From IMG/VR virus record IMGVR_UViG_3300034407_003054, positions 1-48,320 of that record: DNA of 48,320 bases, one strand, 5' to 3'. This DNA comes from a virus. A program made the position numbers and the translations under genes. Positions 16,781 through 25,723 of the stretch are shown piece after piece. Within the stretch, counting starts at the first letter, position 1, and each line of letters starts with the position of its first letter. The notes under the pieces are model-generated. The model was given only the letters and a program-made list of their open reading frames with translations. It ran no database searches and had not been told where the DNA came from.

Positions 16781-18148
16781 ATGGTTATGAATGAATCTTT
16801 AATTAAATATGGAACATCTTTTCAGAGTAAAATAATAACATCTTTGATAGTAGACAATAAGTTTATAAAAACTATTGGTGACATCTTAGAGGTAAGTTAT
16901 TTTGATTCTGATGCAAACAAATTTCTTATTAAATCAATAGTAGATTATTTTGAAAAATATAAATCACCACCAACAATGGAGGCATTAAAAGTTGTCATTG
17001 ATGATGTGGAAAATGATACTTTGAAGACTGCTATTGTTGATTCGTTACGAGGTGCCTGGCAACATCGTGAGTCACCAGATTTAGAATTTGTAAAAGAAAA
17101 AACACTTGAGTTTTGTAAGAATCAAGTTATCAAAAGTGCAATCATGGAATCGGTTGAATTACTTGACAATCAACAATATGATGAAATCAAAGGTGTAATT
17201 GATAATGCGATGAAGGCTGGTGTTGAAAGAGACATAGGACACGAGTATATTACAGGTTTTGAAGAACGAATGAATCAACAATCAAGAAAAACATTACCTA
17301 CACAATGGGATAGTGTAAATGATTTAATGGATGGTGGATTGGCAGGTGGTGAACTTGGAGTTATAGTTGCACCAGCTGGTATTGGTAAATCTTGGACACT
17401 TCAAACAATCGGAGCACATGCAGTTGCACAAGGTAAAACCGTGATTCATTATACATTAGAGTTAAATGCTCAATATGTAGGATTAAGATATGATACCATT
17501 GTAAGTGGACAACCAACAGGTAACTTACAATATCATAAAGAAGAAGTATTAAAGAAAATTAATCAATTAAAAGGTGAATTAATAATTAAATATTATCCAA
17601 CACGAACTGCAAGTGTCAATACATTGGCCGCTCACTTACAACAATGTGAGATGCAGGGATTAAAACCAGATATGGTTATTGTAGATTATGCAGATATCAT
17701 GAAATCAACATCTAACTTCACAGAAAAAAGACATCAGATAGGTCATGTGTATGAAGAGTTACGAGGTATGGCAGGTGAGTTTGACATTCCATTATGGACT
17801 GCTTCACAGGCAAATCGTTCATCTTTGGAAGAAGATGTGATTGGTGCAGACAAAGTTTCAGAAGATTATTCAAAGGTCATGACTGCGGATTTCGTTATGT
17901 CTATGAGTAGAAAAGTAGAAGATAAGATTGCAAACACAGGTAGATTCCATGTCATCAAAAACAGATTTGGGCCTGATGGTATTACATTCCCTGCAACTAT
18001 TAATACTAATACAGGTAATATACAAATCTACGAAACTAATACACAAGGTGGACAAGAAGCACAAGGTAAAATGAATAATGCAGATGAGTATATTCGTAAA
18101 ACCTTGGCACAGAAGAAGAAGGATTTTGATACAGGTGGGTTTGAATAA
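16781..18148 (+). CDS. 41: Replicative DNA helicase gp41 (DnaB-like)
   Basis: The 455-residue protein has an N-terminal helical part that binds primase (1-165) and a RecA-like motor: Walker A APAGIGKS at 197-204, the HYTLELN segment, Walker B MVIVDYADIM (about 303-312), and the TASQANRSSLEE sensor region (about 345-356). Gp41 unwinds the fork 5'-3' on the lagging strand and works with primase. ATG 16781 and ATG 16787 are both possible starts; no strong ribosome site precedes either. It follows the radical SAM gene by 9 nt and ends a transcription unit, since a palindrome and a 116-nt spacer follow. Confidence 0.9.
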   Translation: MVMNESLIKYGTSFQSKIITSLIVDNKFIKTIGDILEVSYFDSDANKFLIKSIVDYFEKYKSPPTMEALKVVIDDVENDTLKTAIVDSLRGAWQHRESPDLEFVKEKTLEFCKNQVIKSAIMESVELLDNQQYDEIKGVIDNAMKAGVERDIGHEYITGFEERMNQQSRKTLPTQWDSVNDLMDGGLAGGELGVIVAPAGIGKSWTLQTIGAHAVAQGKTVIHYTLELNAQYVGLRYDTIVSGQPTGNLQYHKEEVLKKINQLKGELIIKYYPTRTASVNTLAAHLQQCEMQGLKPDMVIVDYADIMKSTSNFTEKRHQIGHVYEELRGMAGEFDIPLWTASQANRSSLEEDVIGADKVSEDYSKVMTADFVMSMSRKVEDKIANTGRFHVIKNRFGPDGITFPATINTNTGNIQIYETNTQGGQEAQGKMNNADEYIRKTLAQKKKDFDTGGFE

Positions 18149-18164
18149 AACTTCAAAGAAAATC

Positions 18165-18183
18165 TTTTTAGAACTTCTAAAAA
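18165..18183 (+). promoter_or_regulatory. Perfect 19-base palindrome after gp41
   Basis: TTTTTAGAACTTCTAAAAA reads as an inverted repeat of 9 bases around a single C. It lies 17 nt after the gp41 stop and about 80 nt before nrdJ. A hairpin with an ACT loop is possible, but no clear T run follows on the + strand, so it could be an operator rather than a terminator. The remaining spacer to nrdJ holds a TATATT-like box at 18212 without a well-placed -35. Confidence 0.4.
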
Positions 18184-18264
18184 ATTAACAAATGTGCCTT
18201 TATTCTCCGTATATATTATAGTTATATTGGGAGAAAAAAAATCAAAACATAGGAGTAAGTTTCA

Positions 18265-20289
18265 ATGGAACAAAACAAATTTAAGTTATCTGATAACTTT
18301 ATAAATAAATGGAAAAGAAAGAAACCACCATTTGGTTTCAATGGATTAGGTGAATTAGTTTATATGAGAACCTATTCAAGAATCAAAGAAGATGGAAAGA
18401 ATGAAAGATGGTGGGAGACCGTACAAAGGGTTGTAGAGGGAACTTACTCTATGCAGATGAATCATATTGATTCACATCAGTTAGGTTGGAATCCATGGCA
18501 AGCTCAGAAGTCTGCTCAAGATATGTATGAAAGAATCTTCAACATGAAGTTCTTACCACCAGGTCGTGGTTTATGGGCAATGGGTACACCAATCACAGAG
18601 GATAAAGGTTTATATGCTGCACTAAACAATTGTGCATTTGTATCAACAAAAACACTTAAAGAAGATTATTCAAAACCATTCTGTTTCTTAATGGACGCAT
18701 CAATGTTAGGAGTTGGTGTAGGGTTTGATACTAAGGGTGCAGGAGAGATTCTTGTTAAAGGTGTTGATAAAGACAGAGAAACAACATTTGAAATACCTGA
18801 TACTCGTGAGGGTTGGGTAGAAAGTTTAAGGTTATTATTAGAAAGTTATTTTCATGGACAACCAAAAGTAAAATTTGATTATAGTAAAATCAGACTGGCA
18901 GGTGAACCAATTAAAGGATTCGGTGGAGTATCATCAGGACCAGAACCATTAGAAGAAGTTCATGAGGATATCAGAAAAGTCTTAGAAAATAATAGTGGTA
19001 ATCCAATCACAATCACAACCATTGTAGATATTATGAATCTAATCGGTAAGTGTGTTGTTGCAGGTAATGTTAGAAGAACTGCAGAGATTGTATTTGGTGA
19101 CCCTGATTCAGAAGAATACTTAGACTTAAAGAATTACAAAGTAAATCCACATCGTGACCAATATGGTTGGACAAGTAACAATAGTATATTTGCAGAACTT
19201 GGTATGGATTATACTGAGGTTTCAAAACGAATCGTGGATAATGGAGAACCAGGACTTGCATGGTTAGAAAACATGAGAAAGTATTCTCGTATGAAAAATG
19301 GTGGTGATAACAAAGACCACAGAGTAATGGGTGGTAATCCTTGTTTAGAACAATCATTAGAATCATATGAGTTATGTTGTTTAGTAGAAACATTTCCTGA
19401 TAACCATGATGACTTTGAAGATTATGCACGAACACTAAAATATGCATACTTATATGCGAAAACCGTAACACTCGGAAGAACACATTGGTCAGACACGAAT
19501 CGTGTTATGTTGAGAAACAGAAGAATCGGTTGTTCAGTAAGTGGTGTTGCACAATTTATAACTCATAGAGGTTTAAATGAGTTAAAGGAATGGTTAAATA
19601 ATGGATATGATGTCATACAAGAATGGGATGATGTATATTCTGATTGGTTTGCTATACCAAAATCAATTAAAACTACTTCAGTTAAACCGAGTGGTACCGT
19701 TTCATTATTGGCTGGTAGTACTCCAGGTTTACATTATCCCGAAAGTAGGTTCTATATAAGAAGAATTAGATTATCAATCAATTCGGAGTTAGTTGAACCA
19801 TTGAAGAAGGCAGGTTATAAAATAGAACCTGCATTTGGTTCTGAAGATTCAACATTAGTAGTTGAGATACCAGTTGATGTTGGTGAAGGAATAAGGACTG
19901 CAGGTGACCTAAGTATTTGGGAACAATTCAGTTTGGCCGCCTTCCTACAGAGACATTGGGCAGACAATCAAGTTAGTTGTACCGTAACTTTTAATCCTGA
20001 AACAGAGAGTGAAGAGATACCAAATGTATTGAATTACTACCAATATCATTTAAAAGGTATTAGTTTGTTACCACGACATGATTATGGTGCATACAAACAG
20101 ATGCCTTATGAAGCGATTGATGAAAAAGAATATAATAAACAAATGAGTAAACTTGGTAAGTTATCATTTGGTGTAATTAAATCAGAAGAAGCCAACATAG
20201 AAAAATTCTGTGATGGGGACTTTTGTGATATAGAAGAAATCACACCAACCGCAGGTGATAACGATGACCAAGAGTATACGAATGGTTAA
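18265..20289 (+). CDS. nrdJ: Adenosylcobalamin-dependent (class II) ribonucleotide reductase
   Basis: Reduces ribonucleotides to deoxyribonucleotides using a B12-derived radical, independent of oxygen. The 674-residue protein follows the monomeric Lactobacillus leichmannii type: Cys123 in NNCAF, GNPCLE at 357-362 with Cys360 (radical site) and Glu362, Cys371 eleven residues later (redox partner), PSGTVSLLAGSTPGLHYP later in the barrel, and a C-terminal CDGDFC pair (C-x4-C) that would shuttle electrons. All the catalytic residues I can name are present, and no intein is present. A TAGGAG site precedes the start. It is followed by a TonB-dependent receptor gene after 75 nt, which is unusual and raises a possible cobalamin link. 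Confidence 0.9.
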   Translation: MEQNKFKLSDNFINKWKRKKPPFGFNGLGELVYMRTYSRIKEDGKNERWWETVQRVVEGTYSMQMNHIDSHQLGWNPWQAQKSAQDMYERIFNMKFLPPGRGLWAMGTPITEDKGLYAALNNCAFVSTKTLKEDYSKPFCFLMDASMLGVGVGFDTKGAGEILVKGVDKDRETTFEIPDTREGWVESLRLLLESYFHGQPKVKFDYSKIRLAGEPIKGFGGVSSGPEPLEEVHEDIRKVLENNSGNPITITTIVDIMNLIGKCVVAGNVRRTAEIVFGDPDSEEYLDLKNYKVNPHRDQYGWTSNNSIFAELGMDYTEVSKRIVDNGEPGLAWLENMRKYSRMKNGGDNKDHRVMGGNPCLEQSLESYELCCLVETFPDNHDDFEDYARTLKYAYLYAKTVTLGRTHWSDTNRVMLRNRRIGCSVSGVAQFITHRGLNELKEWLNNGYDVIQEWDDVYSDWFAIPKSIKTTSVKPSGTVSLLAGSTPGLHYPESRFYIRRIRLSINSELVEPLKKAGYKIEPAFGSEDSTLVVEIPVDVGEGIRTAGDLSIWEQFSLAAFLQRHWADNQVSCTVTFNPETESEEIPNVLNYYQYHLKGISLLPRHDYGAYKQMPYEAIDEKEYNKQMSKLGKLSFGVIKSEEANIEKFCDGDFCDIEEITPTAGDNDDQEYTNG

Positions 20290-20301
20290 GAATTTTCACA
20301 C

Positions 20302-20338
20302 CTGGCAGAAGGCACACCAGAATAAAAATGTGCCGTTC
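20302..20338 (+). promoter_or_regulatory. Competing hairpins before the TonB-dependent receptor
   Basis: In the 75-nt gap after nrdJ, CTGG (20302) can pair with CCAG (20317), or GAAGGCACA (20308-20316) can pair with TGTGCC(G)TTC (20329-20338). The two pairings use the same bases and exclude each other. Neither is followed by a T run. It may set how many ribosomes or polymerases continue from nrdJ into the receptor gene. No cobalamin-riboswitch core was recognised. Confidence 0.35.
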
Positions 20339-20364
20339 ACAAGTAAACAAACAAGGAGATGATT

Positions 20365-23103
20365 ATGAACTATCGTAATCTTATCGCATCTGTAGTACTT
20401 ATGACTGGATTGTTCGCACAATCTATTCACGGAGTTATTACTGATGTAGACTCAAATCCACTTGAAGGAGCTAATGTTGTAGTTGTTGGGACAGATTTAG
20501 GTGCAGTATCTAATGAATTAGGTATCGCACATATTGAAATTCCAGCTGGAACCTACGATGTAACTGCTTCTTTTATTGGTTACTCTACTCTAACTCAATC
20601 AGTTGTAGTTGGAGAGGGTATGGCTACATTAAATTTCATATTGGATTTTGATGTGGTTGAACTAACAGATGTAGAGGTGTTAGCATCTCGTGCATCTGAA
20701 ACTACACCTGTTGCTTACACTAATGTTAGTAAAGAAGAAATGGAAGTGAGATTAGGTTCTCAAGATATTCCAATGATTCTTAATACTACACCAAGTGTAT
20801 ATGCGACTCAACAAGGTGGTGGTGCGGGTGATGCTCGTATCAACATTCGTGGTTTCAATCAAAGAAATGTTGCAGTGATGATTAATGGTGTTCCCCAAAA
20901 TGATATGGAGAATGGATGGGTTTATTGGTCTAATTGGGATGGTGTAGGTGATGCTACATCTTCAATTCAGGTTCAAAGAGGTCTATCAGCTGTTAATCTT
21001 GCTACACCTTCTATTGGTGGAACTATGAATATAATTACCGACCCAACATCATTTGAAAAGGGTGGGAAGTTCAAACAAGAAGCTGGTGATGGTGGTTTTC
21101 TGAAAACTACTTTCAACTATAATACTGGTCTCATTTTAAATGACAAGTTGGCTTTGAGTGGAACTATTGTTCGTAAAACTGGTGATGGAATCATTGATGG
21201 AACTTGGACAGACGCTTGGGCATACTACTTTGGTGGTAGTTATGCAGTAAGTGAAAACCAACGATTTGAATTATATGCCATCGGTGCTCCACAACGACAT
21301 GGACAGAATCTATACAAACAGAATATTGCAACTTACTCACAAGAGTTAGCTGGTGATACAGATGGATATGATACTGATGCATTTGCAGAAGGTAACAAAT
21401 TCCAAACTGAAGCTGGTAGATTTTTCAATCAGAATGTCGCACCAATTGACCCATCATATACAGGTAAACAATATTGGTATATGTATGGTGCAAATAAATC
21501 CAATAGGTTCAACAAGAACTTCTTGAACGAAAGAGAAAACTTCTTCCATAAACCATTAGTGAATTTAAATCACTTCTTAACTATCAATGATAAAACAAGA
21601 TTAAGTTCTGTTTTATATTGGAGTGGTGGTTCTGGTGGTGGTACTGGTACATATGGTAGTGTATCAAGACAACCAGCAGTTGAAGGAGAAAGATGGTATG
21701 CAAGTTCACCTTGGACTTGGGATTGGAATGCAGAGATTGCACAAAATTCCGACAACATTGATGAGAACTTTTCTACTACTGAAAATCGTTCAACAGGAAT
21801 TCTTCGTAATTCTATCAACAGACAAGATACATATGGTTTGATTTCAAAATTAAACTACGATGTAAGTGATGTTTTAGCATTACAAGTTGGATTAGATTGG
21901 AGAACTGCTCGTATAGAACACGCTCGTGAAGTTCGTGATTTATTGGGTGGTGATTATTATGTTGATTATGCAGACGATAACTTTGAAGAAGGTAAAGTCG
22001 TTAGACTCGGTGACGAGATTGCATATCACAATGAAACAACCGTAGATTGGATTGGTGGATTTGTCCAAGGTAACTACACAACAGAAAAACTAAACCTATA
22101 TGGTATGGGTGGTGTTTCTTCTATTGAGTATAGTTATCAAGACCATTTCACTATAGAGGATGCAGTAGTAACTGCAGACCCAATCACTACTTACCAAGTT
22201 AAAGGTGGTGCATTATATAATGTAAATGAGAACCTTGGAGTATTCATCAATAGTGGATATGTCCAAAAGGCTCCCATTTTAGATAATGTTATTACTTTTG
22301 ATGGAACCGTAGCAACCGACCCTGATAATGAGAAATTCTTACATAATGAGTTTGGTGCAAACTTCGGTACACAAAAACTTGGAGTTAGAGTTAGTGCATA
22401 CAATACTGATTGGCAAGATAGGAACCTTACAAAATCTGTACAAACAGGTCAAGGTTCATCAGGTGATACTGATGTTATCTTCCTAAAAGGTGTAAATCAG
22501 AAACACCAAGGTCTTGAGATTGAAACTAAGATTCAACCAAATGATATGGTAGAACTTGACTTAATCGCAAGTTTTGGTAATTGGAAATTTGATGGTGATG
22601 CCGATGGTACTTACCAAGAAAATGAGTACAATGATGAAGGCCAAGTGATTGGTTATCAGACTACTGATTATGCATATGCACTTGATGGATTATATGTTGG
22701 TGATATGCCACAGACTGCCTATATTTTAGGTGTTACTCTTAAACCGATTAAAGGATTAAGATTACAGGCATTGTACAAAACATATGACAAAAACTATTCT
22801 GATTGGTCGCCATCAGCTCGTGAATTTGACGGAACGAATGACGACGCAGATAGAAGTCAAGTATGGGAAGCCCCAGGTTACTCAAAACTTGACTTACACG
22901 CATCATATAAACTTCCTATCAAGGGATACGACATTTCTTTAAATGCTCATGTATTCAACGCACTTGATGAAGTATTTGTACAAGATGCAGTTGATAATAG
23001 TCAATACAATGGTTATGGTTCTAAGGAACACTTAGCACATAACGCAGAAGTATTCTTGGGTACACCAAGATATGCAAACATTGGAGTTTCTATTAACTTC
23101 TAA
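20365..23103 (+). CDS. TonB-dependent outer-membrane receptor
   Basis: A 912-residue complete TonB-dependent receptor. Residues 1-19 (MNYRNLIASVVLMTGLFAQS) form a Sec signal peptide; 20-95 is a carboxypeptidase-regulatory-like beta domain (GVITDVDSNPLEGANVVVVG); a TonB-box-like ELTDVEVLA lies near 99-107; the plug spans about 115-230 with INIRGFNQRNVAVMINGVPQ; the rest is a 22-strand-type barrel ending in NIGVSINF with the terminal Phe of the BAM signal. Such receptors import scarce nutrients in FCB bacteria. ATG 20365 fits AAGGAG at 20353-20358; ATG 20359 directly abuts it. Ala GCT and Arg CGT codons look commoner than in the neighbouring phage genes, which suggests capture from a host. A terminator follows. 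Confidence 0.93.
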   Translation: MNYRNLIASVVLMTGLFAQSIHGVITDVDSNPLEGANVVVVGTDLGAVSNELGIAHIEIPAGTYDVTASFIGYSTLTQSVVVGEGMATLNFILDFDVVELTDVEVLASRASETTPVAYTNVSKEEMEVRLGSQDIPMILNTTPSVYATQQGGGAGDARINIRGFNQRNVAVMINGVPQNDMENGWVYWSNWDGVGDATSSIQVQRGLSAVNLATPSIGGTMNIITDPTSFEKGGKFKQEAGDGGFLKTTFNYNTGLILNDKLALSGTIVRKTGDGIIDGTWTDAWAYYFGGSYAVSENQRFELYAIGAPQRHGQNLYKQNIATYSQELAGDTDGYDTDAFAEGNKFQTEAGRFFNQNVAPIDPSYTGKQYWYMYGANKSNRFNKNFLNERENFFHKPLVNLNHFLTINDKTRLSSVLYWSGGSGGGTGTYGSVSRQPAVEGERWYASSPWTWDWNAEIAQNSDNIDENFSTTENRSTGILRNSINRQDTYGLISKLNYDVSDVLALQVGLDWRTARIEHAREVRDLLGGDYYVDYADDNFEEGKVVRLGDEIAYHNETTVDWIGGFVQGNYTTEKLNLYGMGGVSSIEYSYQDHFTIEDAVVTADPITTYQVKGGALYNVNENLGVFINSGYVQKAPILDNVITFDGTVATDPDNEKFLHNEFGANFGTQKLGVRVSAYNTDWQDRNLTKSVQTGQGSSGDTDVIFLKGVNQKHQGLEIETKIQPNDMVELDLIASFGNWKFDGDADGTYQENEYNDEGQVIGYQTTDYAYALDGLYVGDMPQTAYILGVTLKPIKGLRLQALYKTYDKNYSDWSPSAREFDGTNDDADRSQVWEAPGYSKLDLHASYKLPIKGYDISLNAHVFNALDEVFVQDAVDNSQYNGYGSKEHLAHNAEVFLGTPRYANIGVSINF

Positions 23104-23112
23104 TTGTAATTT

Positions 23113-23140
23113 GGGTGGTTGAAATATACCACCCATTTTA
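23113..23140 (+). terminator. Rho-independent terminator after the receptor gene
   Basis: GGGTGGT (23113-23119) pairs with ACCACCC (23128-23134) around an 8-nt loop, followed by ATTTTATT. It lies 10 nt after the receptor stop and directly before a new promoter, closing the nrdJ-receptor unit. Confidence 0.8.
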
Positions 23141-23153
23141 TTAAAAAAAAAGC

Positions 23154-23183
23154 TTGACAAGCATAAGGTTTTATTAGTATATT
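23154..23183 (+). promoter_or_regulatory. Sigma-70-type promoter for gp43
   Basis: A consensus TTGACA at 23154-23159 and TATATT at 23178-23183 are 18 nt apart. The sequence AAAAAGCTTGACA and the GTATATT -10 are repeated almost exactly at 33949-33983, so this appears to be a phage early promoter read by host sigma-70. A start near 23190 would give a 25-nt leader to the polymerase gene. Confidence 0.75.
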
Positions 23184-23215
23184 TAGTTATAAAAACAAGG
23201 GACATTACAACCTAA

Positions 23216-25723
23216 ATGTATCAGAACATATATTTTGACAATCGTAGACAGAAAGTTCATCTTTGGGATGACAAAAAAGGGTACTTAATTATACCTTATA
23301 AAAAGTATGCCTATGTAAAAAATTCAAATGGACATCATGTTTCATTATATGGGGACAGATTAAAGAAAGTATTTAATTATGACAAAGAAGACCCAACACT
23401 TCACGAATCAGATGTTCCACCAACAACAAGATTTTTAGTAGACCAATATACAGATTCAGACGAAGTATCAGAAGGACATAGAAAAGTATTCTTTGATATT
23501 GAGGTAGAGGTTACAGATGGTTTTCCTGATGTGATGAAGGCAAATAATGTTATCACTTCTATTGCATTGTATGATTTCATGACAGAGACATATTTTACTT
23601 ATGTTTATGATGCAAAGAGAAGACTTACATCATATACCAAAGATGATAAAATAGTAGAAGTATATGATACTGAATATGAAATGTTGAATAAGTTCTTCCA
23701 AAAGTATTTAGAAATTAAACCAACTATTATTAGTGGTTGGAATTCAGACTACTTTGATATTCCTTATTTGTATAATAGGGCAGTAAATGTATTAGGTGTA
23801 AGTGTGGCAAACTTAATGTCACCAATATCAGAAGTCTACTACAATGATTTTAAAAAGAGATATGTCATTGCAGGAGTTAGTTGTTTAGACTATCTATCAT
23901 TATATAGAAAGTTCTCATTCTCTCAACAATCAAGTTATCGTTTAGATTATATCGGAGAAGTAGAAGTCAATATGAACAAGGTAGAATATGAAGGAACATT
24001 GAATGACCTATATGAAAATGACTTACAAACTTTTGTTGATTACAATATCCGAGATGTAAAAATATTAGTTGAGTTGGATAAGAAATTAAATTTGATTGAG
24101 ATATCACGAGGTATTGCACACCTTGGACACATACCTTATGAAGAGGTGTTTATGAGTTCAAGATACCTTGAAGGTGCTATATTAGTATACCTAAAGAAAC
24201 TTGGTATTGTTGCACCTAACAAACCACCAAGACCAAAAACATTTGATGATGATAAGTTTGCAGGTGCTTATGTACAACCACCACAAAAGGGTAAACACGA
24301 TTGGGTATATGATTTAGATATCACAAGTATGTATCCAAGTGTGATTCGTTCATTGAATATATCACCAGAGACTAAACTTGGTAAGGTTGAAGGTTGGGAA
24401 GCAGAAGAATATTTAAAGAAAGATAATGTAAAGACCTATACCATGAATGACAAGAAAGGTAAAGAGATAGGTAAGTTTACAAATGGTGAATTAGAAAATT
24501 ATTTATTAACTAATGATATTAGTATTGCCTCTAATGGTGTTTTATATCGTACAGATAAACAAGGATTGATTCCTGCACTACTTACCAAGTGGTTCAATGA
24601 AAGAGTTGAAATGAGAAAACTTGTTAAGAAGTATAATGAAGAAGGTAATAAAGAATTAGAAGATTACTTTGATAGAAGACAATACATACAGAAGATTATT
24701 CTAAACTCTTTGTATGGTGTATTGGGTCTATCAGTATTTAGATTTTATGACTTGGATAATGCAGAGGCAACGACTCTAACTGGTCAAGCCTTAATTAAGT
24801 TCAGTAAGAAGATAACGAATCATTTTTATAATAAAGAACTTGGTACTAATGAAGACTATGTTATATACATAGATACTGATTCCATTTTTGCCTCTGCTAT
24901 TCCATTAGTTGAAAAGAGATTCCCTAATCAAAAACTAAGTGACACGATGATGACACAAAGGATTATGGAAATCTGTAGTGAAGTACAAGACTATCTGAAT
25001 GAGAGTTATAATTTCTTTTCAAAGAAGTTTTGTAATGTAGATATAGATAAACATGTATTTGATATTAAACAAGAGGTTGTTGCAAAGAGTGGATTATTCA
25101 TTACGAAGAAACGATATGGATTACGAATTATCAACGATGCAGGTCGTAAGGTAAATAAGATTCATGTAAAGGGATTAGATACGGTTCGTAGTAACTTTGC
25201 AGTTGCGATGAAAGAATTGTTGGGTAATGTATTGGATGATATACTGGCAGATGTTCCAAAGGAAAAGATTGATGAGAGAATCAGTAAGTTCAAAAGAAAT
25301 ATGCATATGTTACATTATGATGTTATGGCAAATCCAATCGGTGTTAAAGGTATTGGTAAGTACGAGGTTGATGAAGAAGACTCATCATTTAAGACATACA
25401 AAAAAGGATGTCCTGTACATGTAAAATCTGCAATCAATTATAACTCATTATTAGACTATTGGTATGAGGGTAGAAAATATGAAAGGATTACCAATGGTAC
25501 TAAAATTAGGTGGGTGTACTTAAAGAACAATGAGTTTGGATTTGATACAATAGGTTATAAAGGGTATGAAGACCCACCACAAATATTAGAATTAATTAAG
25601 ACACACATAGACCATGATAGAATGTTTGAACAGGCAATGAGTAAGAAGATTGGTATGTTCTATCAGGCAATGTCATGGGAAGCAGTAGTAGATAAGACAA
25701 AAAGTATAGAGAGGTTTTTCTAA
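23216..25723 (+). CDS. 43: Replicative DNA polymerase gp43 (family B)
   Basis: The 835-residue polymerase has both activities. Exonuclease motifs: FFDIEVEV with Asp94 and Glu96, SGWNSDYFDIPY with Asp178, and YNIRDVKIL with Asp280. Polymerase motifs: DLDITSMYPSVI (366-377), KIILNSLYGVLG (493-504) and YIDTDSI with Asp553 and Asp555. All are intact and uninterrupted; no intein. It copies the phage genome with the gp45 clamp. The ribosome site is weak (AAGGG about 14 nt upstream). It has its own promoter just upstream and overlaps the next gene (TAATGG). Confidence 0.95.
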   Translation: MYQNIYFDNRRQKVHLWDDKKGYLIIPYKKYAYVKNSNGHHVSLYGDRLKKVFNYDKEDPTLHESDVPPTTRFLVDQYTDSDEVSEGHRKVFFDIEVEVTDGFPDVMKANNVITSIALYDFMTETYFTYVYDAKRRLTSYTKDDKIVEVYDTEYEMLNKFFQKYLEIKPTIISGWNSDYFDIPYLYNRAVNVLGVSVANLMSPISEVYYNDFKKRYVIAGVSCLDYLSLYRKFSFSQQSSYRLDYIGEVEVNMNKVEYEGTLNDLYENDLQTFVDYNIRDVKILVELDKKLNLIEISRGIAHLGHIPYEEVFMSSRYLEGAILVYLKKLGIVAPNKPPRPKTFDDDKFAGAYVQPPQKGKHDWVYDLDITSMYPSVIRSLNISPETKLGKVEGWEAEEYLKKDNVKTYTMNDKKGKEIGKFTNGELENYLLTNDISIASNGVLYRTDKQGLIPALLTKWFNERVEMRKLVKKYNEEGNKELEDYFDRRQYIQKIILNSLYGVLGLSVFRFYDLDNAEATTLTGQALIKFSKKITNHFYNKELGTNEDYVIYIDTDSIFASAIPLVEKRFPNQKLSDTMMTQRIMEICSEVQDYLNESYNFFSKKFCNVDIDKHVFDIKQEVVAKSGLFITKKRYGLRIINDAGRKVNKIHVKGLDTVRSNFAVAMKELLGNVLDDILADVPKEKIDERISKFKRNMHMLHYDVMANPIGVKGIGKYEVDEEDSSFKTYKKGCPVHVKSAINYNSLLDYWYEGRKYERITNGTKIRWVYLKNNEFGFDTIGYKGYEDPPQILELIKTHIDHDRMFEQAMSKKIGMFYQAMSWEAVVDKTKSIERFF

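Noticed and set aside
18149-18264. Cobalamin riboswitch or clear promoter before nrdJ
   Set aside because: No B12-box-like core was found, and the only TATATT-like box has no -35 at a suitable distance.
19070-19483. 137-residue minus-strand frame inside nrdJ
   Set aside because: It lies wholly opposite a strongly supported gene, has no ribosome site and a His/Leu-rich composition typical of a shadow.
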